Notes under the pieces: generated by a model
What the model was told of the DNA's origin: nothing
Seen by the model: the letters and a program-made list of their open reading frames with translations, nothing else
Database searches by the model: none
Position numbers and translations under genes: made by a program
NCBI GenBank assembly: GCA_020558355.1
Contig: JAJCKG010000021.1
Coordinates: forward strand, 1 to 39,191
Direction: 5' to 3'
DNA: 39,191 bases
Origin: a bacterium 210820-DFI.6.37
GTDB taxonomy: Bacteria > Bacillota > Clostridia > Peptostreptococcales > Anaerovoracaceae
In this document: one piece after another, positions 32,276 to 39,191 of the stretch
Position numbering within the stretch: the stretch's first letter is position 1
Layout of the letters: every line of letters starts with the position of its first letter

Positions 32276-33130
32276 CTACTTTGCTGTATAAACAAAGGTT
32301 CCATTCTCTTTTGCAAGCTTGTAAAGATTTACTGTCTTATTGTAAGTTGTTTTGAAGGCATATTCCATTTCCGGATCAAATATATAGGTTGCGCCGCCCA
32401 TGTTAATTTCAGTCCAGCAGTGCCGCTCCCAGCTGTTTTCCCCATCGGTAAAGGAACCGGCAACCGCTTTCGCAGAATACCCCAGCTTCTTCGCTACTGT
32501 TGTATAAGCCGCTGCCCAGGAATAGCAGTTGCCGCCTTTATCCTTGAAGAAATTTACCGCGTAGCTGTTTATCCAGGCTGTGCTTCCCGTATTTGCTGTA
32601 CTCCTTGGTATGTACTTGTAATGATCCCGCATATAAGTATAGCAGGCTTTCAGCTTCTGCTCCTTTGTCATGGAAGTCTTTGTCGCCTTCTTTATAAAAG
32701 CGTTGGTCTGAACCTCCAGGGTGGTCAAAGTCTTCTTGCTTTTTACCGCGGAAAATTTGCTGTAGACTGTTTTTCCGCTGAATTTTCCATAAGCTCTGAC
32801 TTTATAGTAATAGGTCTTTCCCTCTTTTAATTTTTTGTTAACGAACTTTATCGTACTTGCCTTTTTTACTGTTTTGACTTTTTTATACTTGCCCTTTTTG
32901 CTGGCAGCCCGATAGATCTGATAACCTTTCGCGTTTTTCACCTTTTTCCATTTTACCGTCACAGAGCCCGCTCCCGCTGTAAGGGTGACTGTGGTTTTGG
33001 CCTTTTTAAAGACCGACGCTTTCGTTGCCGCGTAGGTGTTTATTGTCGCGGCGTCTATAATGGCCATCATCAGAACCAGCGCCAGCCCCAATGCCAGCAA
33101 CCTGTTTTTTGTACTTACCGTTTTATTCAT
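32276..33130 (-). CDS. Secreted protein with one Fn3-like domain and a transglutaminase-like domain (284 aa)
   Basis: A signal peptide (about 1-34, ending NTYAAT) leads to a single Lys-rich Fn3-like domain (about 45-132: SVTVKWKKVKNAKGYQIYRA to GKTYYYKVRAYGKFSGK). A transglutaminase-like domain follows at about 138-270 with triad Cys202 (GGNCYSWAA), His237 (ERHCWTEI) and Asp252 (IFDPEME). It is a shorter paralogue of the next gene, which has two Fn3 domains. The basic Fn3 domain could bind acidic cell-wall polymers. The gene starts 12 bases after the preceding gene's stop, with AAGGAGCAAGGA-like purines upstream. The reaction is unknown. Confidence 0.9.
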   Translation of the reverse strand: MNKTVSTKNRLLALGLALVLMMAIIDAATINTYAATKASVFKKAKTTVTLTAGAGSVTVKWKKVKNAKGYQIYRAASKKGKYKKVKTVKKASTIKFVNKKLKEGKTYYYKVRAYGKFSGKTVYSKFSAVKSKKTLTTLEVQTNAFIKKATKTSMTKEQKLKACYTYMRDHYKYIPRSTANTGSTAWINSYAVNFFKDKGGNCYSWAAAYTTVAKKLGYSAKAVAGSFTDGENSWERHCWTEINMGGATYIFDPEMEYAFKTTYNKTVNLYKLAKENGTFVYTAK

Positions 33131-33142
33131 TTCCTTGCTCCT

Positions 33143-33724
33143 TTATTCAACCGACATTACCGTTTCTTTTCCATCTTCCCGATAAGTGTAGACCTTAAAT
33201 CCGCTGTAACGCAGTTCCCCGTCCTCGCCTGGACCAAAGCAGCTTTGCGCGTAATCGGTGGATTTTGGTTTTCCAATAGCCGCAATCAGCTTGTCCACGG
33301 ACTTTCCGATATATTTCTTCGCTACCGCTTTCTTAGACAGCGCCTTCTTACTCTTTACAGCAGAATACTTGCTGTAGACCTTCTTGCCTTTTGAGGTTTT
33401 ATAGGCCCGCACCTTATAATAGTAGGTCTTATCCGCTTTTAATTTTTTATTGACATATTTTACAGTGCTGGATTTTTTAATCGTTTTAATCCTCTTGTAC
33501 TTTCCTTTTTTGCTGGAAGCCCGGTAGATCTGATATCCCTTCGCTCCCTTGACCTTTTTCCATTTGACTGTAATCTGCCGCTCTCCCGCTGTAAGGGTAA
33601 CTTTTGTTTTTTTGGTTTTAAAGCTTCCTGAAGCCCCATAAGCGCTGTCGGTGGTAAAAGCCGCAGCGGAAAGCATCATGACTGCCGCCATCAATAGAGA
33701 TAGCAGCTTTGCTCCTTTTTTCAT
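33143..33724 (-). CDS. Secreted Fn3-like protein with a small C-terminal domain shared with the next lipoprotein (193 aa)
   Basis: A signal peptide (about 1-30, ending DSAYGAS) precedes a Lys-rich Fn3-like domain (about 35-130) closely resembling that of the transglutaminase genes downstream. A 60-residue C-terminal domain (YIGKSVDKLIAAIGKPKSTDY, then ELRYSGFKVYTYREDGKETVMSVE) is about two-thirds identical to the end of the preceding lipoprotein. Its pattern of a GKSV..LI..IG.P helix followed by beta strands resembles BamE/SmpA- and BLIP-like folds, which bind other proteins. That fold call is a suggestion from pattern alone. No catalytic residues are apparent. It sits between the lipoprotein and the transglutaminase genes with gaps of 22 and 12 bases. 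Confidence 0.85.
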   Translation of the reverse strand: MKKGAKLLSLLMAAVMMLSAAAFTTDSAYGASGSFKTKKTKVTLTAGERQITVKWKKVKGAKGYQIYRASSKKGKYKRIKTIKKSSTVKYVNKKLKADKTYYYKVRAYKTSKGKKVYSKYSAVKSKKALSKKAVAKKYIGKSVDKLIAAIGKPKSTDYAQSCFGPGEDGELRYSGFKVYTYREDGKETVMSVE

Positions 33725-33746
33725 AAATTCCTCCTTTATCCCATGT

Positions 33747-34247
33747 CTATTCTACCGACTGAACAGTTTCCTTGTTGCCTTCTTTATAGGTATATACCGT
33801 AAAGCCATCGTATTTCAGCTGCCCATCCTGTCCGCTGCCCAAACAGCTGTCCGCGTAGGTCCGGGACTTGGGACTGCCAATAGCGGAAATCAAGGAAGAC
33901 ACGCTTTTTCCTACATATTTCCGGGCAGTTGCTTTTTTATTTTCCTTTGTAGTTTCTTTCTTGGCTTTGGTCGTTTCCTTTTTCTTTGTCGTCTGCTTTT
34001 TTGCTGCCGTTGTTGTGGCTTTTTTCGTCGCGGCCACACTCGTGGCTTTTGTTTCCACAGGCTTAGACGTTGTTGCTTTTTCAGTGCTTTCTTCTGCCTG
34101 CGCTTCTGTTGACGGCTCTGTCTGAGCAACCGTCTCCGCGGCAGACTCGGTAGCCTGATCCGCTGTCTCTCCGCTGGATCCGCATCCCGTGAAAACCAGT
34201 GCCGCCAGCAGCATCAGTGTCATAATCGCAATTGCTTGTTTCTTCAT
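33747..34247 (-). CDS. Lipoprotein with Lys/Thr-rich stalk and BamE/BLIP-like small domain (166 aa)
   Basis: Lipobox VFTGC near residue 21 predicts a lipid-anchored surface protein. Residues 25-105 are a low-complexity stalk, first Glu/Thr/Ala-rich and then Lys/Thr-rich, which is probably extended. The C-terminal 60 residues (YVGKSVSSLISAIGSPKSRTY to KYDGFTVYTYKEGNKETVQSVE) are the same domain as in the next gene. The stalk has opposite charge in its two halves. The protein may act as a membrane-proximal partner of the other exported products. The gene follows the AlgX-like gene by 18 bases with AAGGAG upstream. Function not known. Confidence 0.85.
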   Translation of the reverse strand: MKKQAIAIMTLMLLAALVFTGCGSSGETADQATESAAETVAQTEPSTEAQAEESTEKATTSKPVETKATSVAATKKATTTAAKKQTTKKKETTKAKKETTKENKKATARKYVGKSVSSLISAIGSPKSRTYADSCLGSGQDGQLKYDGFTVYTYKEGNKETVQSVE

Positions 34248-34265
34248 TCTGCTAAACTCCTTTTC

Positions 34266-35633
34266 CTACTCTTTTTCCTGTTCTATTTCCGCTGTAACGT
34301 AACGTCCCTGTGATTTGTATGCCAGCTCCACATCTCCCCCGCTATGCTCCGTGCTTACATACAAGGTATAGCTCTCTCCTTCCGCTTCCGCGCCCAGAGA
34401 AGCTTCATACCAACTTTCTCCCAGTTTTATGTATATCTCTGAATCTGCGTCAATTTGGCACTCTTCCAGATTTCCTGATATCTTTACCAGATCCTCGCTA
34501 TAAGCTTCCCGCGCCATACTGCAGCGTCCCTTCTTTTCCGCGGAAATTTGGGGAGCGTCCCGTTTGGGAGCTTTTAGCACGGGAGCGTATTCGGCCAGCC
34601 GCGGGAGATTTCGCTCTACCATCTCCAGGATCACAGTATCGGCTTTTCTGGCATCCTCCGAAGTCAGATCATATGGAGACGCTCTGGAAAAGCAGGCGCT
34701 TTCAAACTCTTCCGCCATAAACGGTAAAAGCGCGTTTCCAAAGGAATCCCGATACATAAGGAGGCTCCCTTCTCCAGCTGTATTGTCTGTGTGAATGACG
34801 ATATCTGAAACATCCCGAAAAGGCTCTTCATAGGTATAGCTGTATTCATGATTATAATAAACTTCCCAGTCTTTTTCGGTTCCTTTTGGATAAGCCATCT
34901 CATACAAATCACCGGAGAAATCCTGTCTTTTAAAGCTGCCTGCCGCCTGATAATCTTTATACAATCTTTCCAGGCTGTTCATCAGCAGATCATGGGCCAG
35001 TACCGCCCCTTCTCCGGTCCAGTGGGAATCCAGCCTGTGATATAGAACCCGGCTGTCTGCCCGGAAGGGTTCAAATAAATCTACATAATGGATTCCCTCT
35101 TTCTCCATGAGCGCTGTCAGCCGCGCCGCATTACTGGCTTGTCCGGTGGATTTTGTATAATAGGGCATATACTCAGGATACAGCGAATTCTTGTTGGGCG
35201 CTATGGTAAAGCGAAATTCCTTTCCCCTGGCGTTCAGGTATTCCTGCGTCAAGCTGAGATTTTTAACCGCCCTGTAAAGCTGCCTCTGATCCATGGTGGC
35301 GATTCCGCTGTAGTCATCCAGGGTTTCCTGAAAAAAGAGCCAGCCCTCCTTTCCCAGAATCACCTTATCCGTTCCGCTCATTCCAAACAGGCCGCAAAGC
35401 CTTGCGTTTGCTGTAATCATTCCCTGCCGGAAAGCGAAATGATCCGCCACATATCTGTCTACATCCCGCAGGAATTCCCGGTTCCACCCAGTCTCTGTTT
35501 TCAGCTCCGGTTCCGGTTCCAGGATCTGATTCGCCGCCGCTTCCTCCGGTTCTGTCAAAAACATAGCCGCCGCCGGAATGGCGCAGATCAGGAAAAACAG
35601 GGCAATATAAAATTTAAAACCATTCTTGTTCAT
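34266..35633 (-). CDS. AlgX/AlgJ-like DHHW-family protein, SGNH-type O-acetylation partner (455 aa)
   Basis: One N-terminal membrane segment or signal anchor (about 7-25) precedes an SGNH-like domain of the AlgJ/AlgX type. RLDSHWTGEGA carries the Asp202-x-His204 pair, and MYRDSFGN provides Ser297 as probable nucleophile. The motif YVADHFAFRQ near 61-70 is the usual family start. The C-terminal 80 residues look like a small beta-rich domain. Such proteins receive acetyl groups from an MBOAT partner and place them on an exported polysaccharide outside the membrane. The gene starts 8 bases after the MBOAT stop with AGGAGGG, which fits a two-protein O-acetylation machine. The acceptor polymer is not known. 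Confidence 0.9.
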   Translation of the reverse strand: MNKNGFKFYIALFFLICAIPAAAMFLTEPEEAAANQILEPEPELKTETGWNREFLRDVDRYVADHFAFRQGMITANARLCGLFGMSGTDKVILGKEGWLFFQETLDDYSGIATMDQRQLYRAVKNLSLTQEYLNARGKEFRFTIAPNKNSLYPEYMPYYTKSTGQASNAARLTALMEKEGIHYVDLFEPFRADSRVLYHRLDSHWTGEGAVLAHDLLMNSLERLYKDYQAAGSFKRQDFSGDLYEMAYPKGTEKDWEVYYNHEYSYTYEEPFRDVSDIVIHTDNTAGEGSLLMYRDSFGNALLPFMAEEFESACFSRASPYDLTSEDARKADTVILEMVERNLPRLAEYAPVLKAPKRDAPQISAEKKGRCSMAREAYSEDLVKISGNLEECQIDADSEIYIKLGESWYEASLGAEAEGESYTLYVSTEHSGGDVELAYKSQGRYVTAEIEQEKE

Positions 35634-35641
35634 ATGCCCTC

Positions 35642-37042
35642 CTAAAAGCGAAAATAGATGAACGGGTTAAACGTAGCCGCCGACAGATTCAGGACGCACA
35701 GCAGCAGGAGCAGAAGACTTATCCCGTACAAAACCGCCTCGCCCCACGGCCTCGCTGTCAGTTTTCTTTGCAGCCTTGCTCCCAGGGGCTGGGAGAAAAG
35801 GCTTCCCATCACAAAGGCTGCCAGAAAGGATGGGGTCAGCTGGCGCAGTACCAGGGACATGATTTCAGGCTCAAAGTGAAACCCCGCGAACATCTGTCCC
35901 AGCAGAAACAATCCCTGACTGAAGGTTTCGGCCCGGAACAGAACAAAGGCCGCAGCCACTACCAGCATAGTATAGACGCGGCCCAAAGGCTTTCCTTCAA
36001 GCTTTTGCGCCGGAAAGAAGCGGGTCCGCTCCAATACGGCAAAAAATCCATGAATCAAGCCCCAGACAACAAAGGTCCAGCTGGCTCCATGCCACAGTCC
36101 CGTCGCGAAGAATACGATGAACTTGTTCATGCCGGTTCGAAGCTGCCCCTTGCGGTTTCCGCCTAAAGGTATGTACAGATAGTCCCGAAACCAGGAGGAC
36201 AAAGAGACATGCCACTTCCGCCAGAACTCCCTGATAGAGGCCGCTGAATACGGATGCAGAAAATTTTCCTTAAAGTGAAAGCCGAAGACTTTGCCAAGCC
36301 CAATGGCCATGTCGCTGTAGCCGCTAAAGTCATAATAAATCTGCAGCGTATAAGCAAGCGCGCCAAGCCAGGCCATACAGATGTTGACGCTGCTTTCCGG
36401 CATGGAAAAGACCACATCCGCGGCCTGACCCAGCGTGTTGGCAATCAGCAGCTTTTTCGCGAGCCCAATGATGAATCTGCGAAGGCCCTGGGCTGTTTGC
36501 TCCGGCTCACAGCTTCTCTGGCTCAATTCCTTTCGGATATCTGTATATTTCACAATAGGTCCCGCTACCAACTGGGGGAAAAAGGAGATATACAGCAGCA
36601 CCTTGGGAAAGCCGCGCTGACAAAGGCTCTTGTCCCTGTAAACATCGATTACATAAGACATGGCCTGAAAGGTAAAAAAGGAAATCCCGATGGGAAGACT
36701 GATTCCGGGCCGGGTAATGGCGCAGCCCATCAGGTCATTGATGGTTTCCACCAAAAAGTCAGCGTACTTGAACACGCCCAGCATAGCCAAATTAAAAATC
36801 ACAGCCAGGCAAACGCCCGCCTTTCCAGCCGTCCCCTCTTTTGCCGCGGCCCGCCCGAAACCATAGTTTACCGCGACAGACACCAGCATAACGCAAATAT
36901 ATACCGGCTCGCCAAAGGCGTAAAAAATCAGACTGGCAAGAATCAGAGCCGCGTTTTTTGCCCGGATTCCCGGCAGAATCCGGTCCGCCAAAAAGGTCAG
37001 AGGCAGGAAGAAAAACAGAAAAATGGCGGAGCTGAAAACCAT
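35642..37042 (-). CDS. MBOAT family O-acyltransferase, AlgI/DltB-like (466 aa)
   Basis: A multi-pass membrane protein with about 11 hydrophobic segments. MBOAT landmarks are IGISFFTFQAMSYVIDVYRD (about 125-145), QLVAGPIVKYTDI (about 161-173), YYDFSGYSDMAIGLGKVFGF, RKWHVSLSSWFRDYLYIPLGGNRKG, and HGASWTFVVWGLIHG with the catalytic-type His near 318-330. It is the AlgI/DltB type, moving an acetyl group across the membrane for O-acetylation of a polysaccharide or wall polymer. It is the first gene of a six-gene operon. The ATG at 37042 follows GGGAGGTG at about 10 bases. No dltA or dltC is nearby, so it is probably not D-alanylation. Confidence 0.95.
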   Translation of the reverse strand: MVFSSAIFLFFFLPLTFLADRILPGIRAKNAALILASLIFYAFGEPVYICVMLVSVAVNYGFGRAAAKEGTAGKAGVCLAVIFNLAMLGVFKYADFLVETINDLMGCAITRPGISLPIGISFFTFQAMSYVIDVYRDKSLCQRGFPKVLLYISFFPQLVAGPIVKYTDIRKELSQRSCEPEQTAQGLRRFIIGLAKKLLIANTLGQAADVVFSMPESSVNICMAWLGALAYTLQIYYDFSGYSDMAIGLGKVFGFHFKENFLHPYSAASIREFWRKWHVSLSSWFRDYLYIPLGGNRKGQLRTGMNKFIVFFATGLWHGASWTFVVWGLIHGFFAVLERTRFFPAQKLEGKPLGRVYTMLVVAAAFVLFRAETFSQGLFLLGQMFAGFHFEPEIMSLVLRQLTPSFLAAFVMGSLFSQPLGARLQRKLTARPWGEAVLYGISLLLLLLCVLNLSAATFNPFIYFRF

Positions 37043-37118
37043 TGGCTACTTCACCTCCCGCTTTTTTGTATTCAGTTGTACGTTTACAGCCATACTGTTC
37101 ATGTCATTTTTTCTTTCT

Positions 37119-37147
37119 AGTATAAGGAATTCAAATACCAATCACAA
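37119..37147 (-). promoter_or_regulatory. Promoter of the MBOAT-transglutaminase operon
   Basis: Minus strand TTGTGA (37142-37147), 17 bases, TATACT (37119-37124), 77 bases upstream of the MBOAT ATG. The rest of the 203-base region 37043-37245 is AT-rich and holds no gene that I can see. Confidence 0.6.
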
Positions 37148-37245
37148 ATTCACTCATTATTATATCATTTTAGTATGAATAAGTTTAGTGGTTTTGTTCC
37201 ATTTTTGGATTTTTTGTCTTTTTTTGCGATGAAACCGCAATGGCT

Positions 37246-38136
37246 TTACGATTTTACAGCAGTCAGTTTTTTGGTTTTGTAAACCAGTTTTTTCATCTTA
37301 CCGGAATCCCACATTTCAAAATACGCGGCTTTCCTTCCGAAATAAGTAATGCTGGCGTTTTTTATGGTTTTAATCTTCTTTACGCTCTTCCCCTTCAGGT
37401 TTGATTTTTTTATGGTAATGGAACTGGCGTCTTTCGCGTATATGGCATAATATACCGCATTTCCGTAAACCACGGATTCTCCTGTCTTTGGAAGCTTTTT
37501 TCGTTTTCCCGTTTTGGCGTTGTACAAAAAGTGTGGATAGGATGGTCCCTGAGATTTTAGCGCCGCGACGCCGGTCATGTATTTCCCATAGCCGCTCCAG
37601 ATCATAAAGTCCTTTTTTACCCGCTTTGCCTTTTTCTTTGCGATCTGATAGGCGTACAAGTCGATCCGGCCGCTTCCCTGGACGAATACGTTGTAATACA
37701 GTTTTCCATTATAATAACCAGCCAGCCCCAGGCCTCCGATGGATTTAACGGTTTTAATCTTTTTGGCTTTCGCGCCTTTTACATTGGTTCTGTAAATCAC
37801 CGCGCTTCCGTTATCCATGGATGTTACCGCGTAATAAATGGTACTGCCGTTGGTCACAATGGTGTCTTCCATATATTTATTCCGGGAAGTCAGGGTTTTT
37901 AATGTTTTGCTCTTTCCTTTCAATGACTTTGCGCGTTTCAGCTTGTAAGTGTCGCTCTTTTCGCTGTATTCTACCCAGATGTAATAGCTTCCAACCTTTT
38001 CCTTAGGCTGTCCATAGCAGGTACTGCTGGTCATATAAGGCGTTTTTGACGCCGCCTCAGCTGGCGCGGGAGCAATCCCTATGGCTGTAACCAGCAGAAT
38101 CAGCATAATTGCTATACTTGTAATTCGTTTTTGCAT
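37246..38136 (-). CDS. Secreted beta-propeller-like, Lys-rich protein (296 aa)
   Basis: A signal peptide (about 1-28, ending PAEAASK) precedes repeating four-strand-like units such as YYIWVEYSEKSDTYKLKRAKS, TIYYAVTSMDNGSAVIYRTN, KLYYNVFVQGSGRIDLYAYQ and AVYYAIYAKDASSITIKKSN. This periodicity of about 45 residues is like DUF5050/TolB-type propellers. It has no recognisable catalytic motif. The protein is very basic, as are the other exported proteins nearby. The gene lies alone between the LRR gene and the MBOAT operon, with AAGGAAAC as ribosome binding site. Function unknown. Confidence 0.8.
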   Translation of the reverse strand: MQKRITSIAIMLILLVTAIGIAPAPAEAASKTPYMTSSTCYGQPKEKVGSYYIWVEYSEKSDTYKLKRAKSLKGKSKTLKTLTSRNKYMEDTIVTNGSTIYYAVTSMDNGSAVIYRTNVKGAKAKKIKTVKSIGGLGLAGYYNGKLYYNVFVQGSGRIDLYAYQIAKKKAKRVKKDFMIWSGYGKYMTGVAALKSQGPSYPHFLYNAKTGKRKKLPKTGESVVYGNAVYYAIYAKDASSITIKKSNLKGKSVKKIKTIKNASITYFGRKAAYFEMWDSGKMKKLVYKTKKLTAVKS

Positions 38137-38186
38137 ATCAGGTTTCCTTCGTTTGATTCTTATTCTTTGTTCCGTATTCAGTCGAT

Positions 38187-38226
38187 TCGGTCGCCATTTG
38201 TCTTTTGTTCTTTAAATGGCGACCGA
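38187..38226. repeat. Perfect 13-bp hairpin downstream of the LRR gene
   Basis: TCGGTCGCCATTT (38187-38199) pairs with AAATGGCGACCGA (38214-38226) around a 14-base loop. No T-run follows on either strand. A related hairpin closes the CAP operon at 23391-23431. A third TTTGGCGACCGG copy lies at 38247-38258. Confidence 0.8.
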
Positions 38227-38305
38227 TTTGGGTTTTCCGGCAGCCCTTTGGCGACCGGATGTGCTTTAAGTAGGTCATACCGATCTCTGTTTTGCGCGGG
38301 TTCTG

Positions 38306-39191
38306 TTATTTAACTCGAATCTTTTTCACACTGCTGTAAGCGCCATACAGCCTGGTCTTTCCAACAGTCTTATAAGCCCTGACCTTTGCGTAATACGTCT
38401 TCCCTGATTTCAGCTTGCTGATGGTCTTCTTTGTGGTCTTATTCTTGCTGATGGTCACGCTCTTCTTGCTCTTGGTGAATTTACTGTTAAGCGCGTAGGT
38501 CAGCTGATAGCCAGTGGCTTTGGTATCCTTTTTCCAGCTGATGGTCATTTTCTTTTTGGCGGCTTTCACCTTCAGTCCAGTGACTTTCTTTGGCTTTACA
38601 GTGATGGTGACTTTCTTTGTAGCCGCTTTGTATGTATCTGTAGCCGCAGCGGTAATGGTAATGGTTGCTTTGCCTGTCCCTTTCAGGGTCACCTTACCCG
38701 CGGAGCTTACAGTAGCCACCTTGGCATTGCTGGATTTGTAGGTCAGCTTGCCGTTTCCGTTTGTCCTGGCCCCCAGACTGAATGGCTTGCTGCCGTAGGT
38801 TTTGGTGTAGGATTTGGCGGCAATGGTCTGCGCAAGCTTTTGCGGGGGAGTTAAATTGCTGCCGTCATTATCGCTGCCAGTTGGATCGTTTTTATCAGTG
38901 TCACCTTCTTCTGTTCCAAGAACAACGAACGTTCGGTTGTATCTCTCTGCGTAAGCCTGGGCCGTGGAATTTGCGTAGCCATAGATTACGGTAAAAGAAG
39001 GTATGGAGGTAATTATTTTGCAATTTGGATTTAAAATTTTAATACTGCTTAAGCTGCTACAGCCATAAAACGCATCAACCCCGATGCGCGTCACACCCTC
39101 CGGAATCGTTATACTGCTTAAGCTGCTACAGCCCTCAAACGCATCATCACAGATAATCGTTACGCCTTCTGGAATCGTTATACTGCTTAAG
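38306..39191 (-). CDS. BspA-type leucine-rich repeat surface protein with Big/Fn3 cassette, 5' end outside the window
   Basis: The frame is open to the window edge, so only the last 294 residues are seen; the GTG at 39094 is internal Val, not a start. Visible first are two and a half 23-residue TpLRR/LRR_5 repeats of the form [11 protein letters not shown]...DAFEGC. A final capping segment follows ([20 protein letters not shown]), typical for the end of BspA-like arrays. An Asp/Gly/Ser linker leads to the shared cassette: [18 protein letters not shown]ig-type domain and the Lys-rich Fn3-like domain ending VKKIRVK. Such proteins bind host or bacterial surfaces. The cassette links it to the CAP-protein operon. 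Confidence 0.92.
   Translation of the reverse strand, partial: LSSITIPEGVTIICDDAFEGCSSLSSITIPEGVTRIGVDAFYGCSSLSSIKILNPNCKIITSIPSFTVIYGYANSTAQAYAERYNRTFVVLGTEEGDTDKNDPTGSDNDGSNLTPPQKLAQTIAAKSYTKTYGSKPFSLGARTNGNGKLTYKSSNAKVATVSSAGKVTLKGTGKATITITAAATDTYKAATKKVTITVKPKKVTGLKVKAAKKKMTISWKKDTKATGYQLTYALNSKFTKSKKSVTISKNKTTKKTISKLKSGKTYYAKVRAYKTVGKTRLYGAYSSVKKIRVK
39047..39191 (-). repeat. Tandem 69-base LRR-coding repeats
   Basis: The plus-strand string ATACTGCTTAAGCTGCTACAG recurs with a 69-base period (from 39047, 39112 and, cut by the edge, 39180), allowing for one unit that differs by a few bases. It encodes the 23-residue leucine-rich repeats and continues beyond the window. Confidence 0.75.

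Noticed and set aside
36254..37120. Plus-strand open frame of 288 codons opposite the MBOAT gene
   Set aside because: Antisense of a membrane protein gene with clear MBOAT motifs; its end overlaps the MBOAT promoter region.
37200..37245. Terminator after the propeller-like gene
   Set aside because: The TTGCG/CGCAA stem on the minus strand is followed by A's, not T's, so it is not an intrinsic terminator for this gene.
1..39191. tRNA, rRNA, insertion sequence or prophage content
   Set aside because: I looked on both strands and saw no tRNA cloverleaf, rRNA segment, transposase or integrase motif, or terminal repeats with target duplication.

Overview
The window reads as an ordinary chromosomal stretch of an anaerobic, endospore-forming Firmicute of the class Clostridia. 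The signs are spo0A next to spoIVB, a BofC-like gene, the rplU-rpmA-obgE block, the paired radical SAM genes of the TIGR03960 and TIGR03936 families, strong AGGAGG ribosome binding sites, and large secreted Fn3/Big/CAP proteins of the kind common in gut and oral Clostridia. A family-level guess such as Anaerovoracaceae is possible but cannot be shown from the sequence. All 33 genes I accept lie on the minus strand, so transcription runs from high to low coordinates. I see no rRNA, tRNA, CRISPR array, insertion sequence or phage gene.

Layout in transcription order. (1) 39191-37246: the C-terminal part of a BspA-type leucine-rich repeat surface protein, cut by the window edge, then a secreted beta-propeller-like protein. 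(2) 37042-31032: one apparent six-gene operon with its own promoter and terminator. It encodes an MBOAT O-acyltransferase, an AlgX/DHHW-like partner, a lipoprotein and an Fn3 protein that share a small C-terminal domain, and two Fn3-transglutaminase proteins. (3) 30889-23479: a second surface operon of a CAP protein with seven MBG-like repeats, a 1060-residue propeller-like protein and a smaller CAP protein. All three end in a near-identical Lys-rich Big/Fn3 cassette, as does the LRR protein. (4) 23210-19971: a SWIM-SNF2 helicase. (5) 19800-17613: rplU with an unusual C-terminal extension, rpmA without the cleavable N-terminal extension, and obgE. (6) 17524-15804: an HD hydrolase and a PepT-like M20 peptidase. 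(7) 15633-11237: cysK, a GCS1-family glutamate-cysteine ligase, a class II glutamine amidotransferase and a GCS2-like ligase, which look like a low-molecular-weight thiol operon. (8) 11140-7497: a degenerate M23/LytM protein, an HD protein and the two radical SAM-family genes. (9) 7416-4203: comEA, a bofC-like gene, spoIVB and spo0A. (10) 3965-2114: a marR-MATE efflux pair. (11) 1956-92: an iron-sulfur flavoprotein, a ComEC-like metallo-beta-lactamase lipoprotein and a DUF3006 protein.

How the parts work together. The sporulation genes form a coherent set: Spo0A with tandem 0A boxes upstream of its own gene, the SpoIVB signalling protease, a candidate regulator of it (BofC-like), and a degenerate LytM protein that could be the SpoIVFA-type partner. 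The thiol operon would make cysteine and gamma-glutamyl-cysteine-type products. No ATP-grasp glutathione synthetase is present, so the end product is open. The surface operons probably build and modify the cell envelope. Most intergenic regions hold clear sigma-A promoters (several TTGACA-N17-TATAAT-like) and hairpin terminators, listed individually. No stretch over 300 bases lacks a gene; the longest gene-free stretch (23211-23478, 268 bases) is unusually rich in hairpins.
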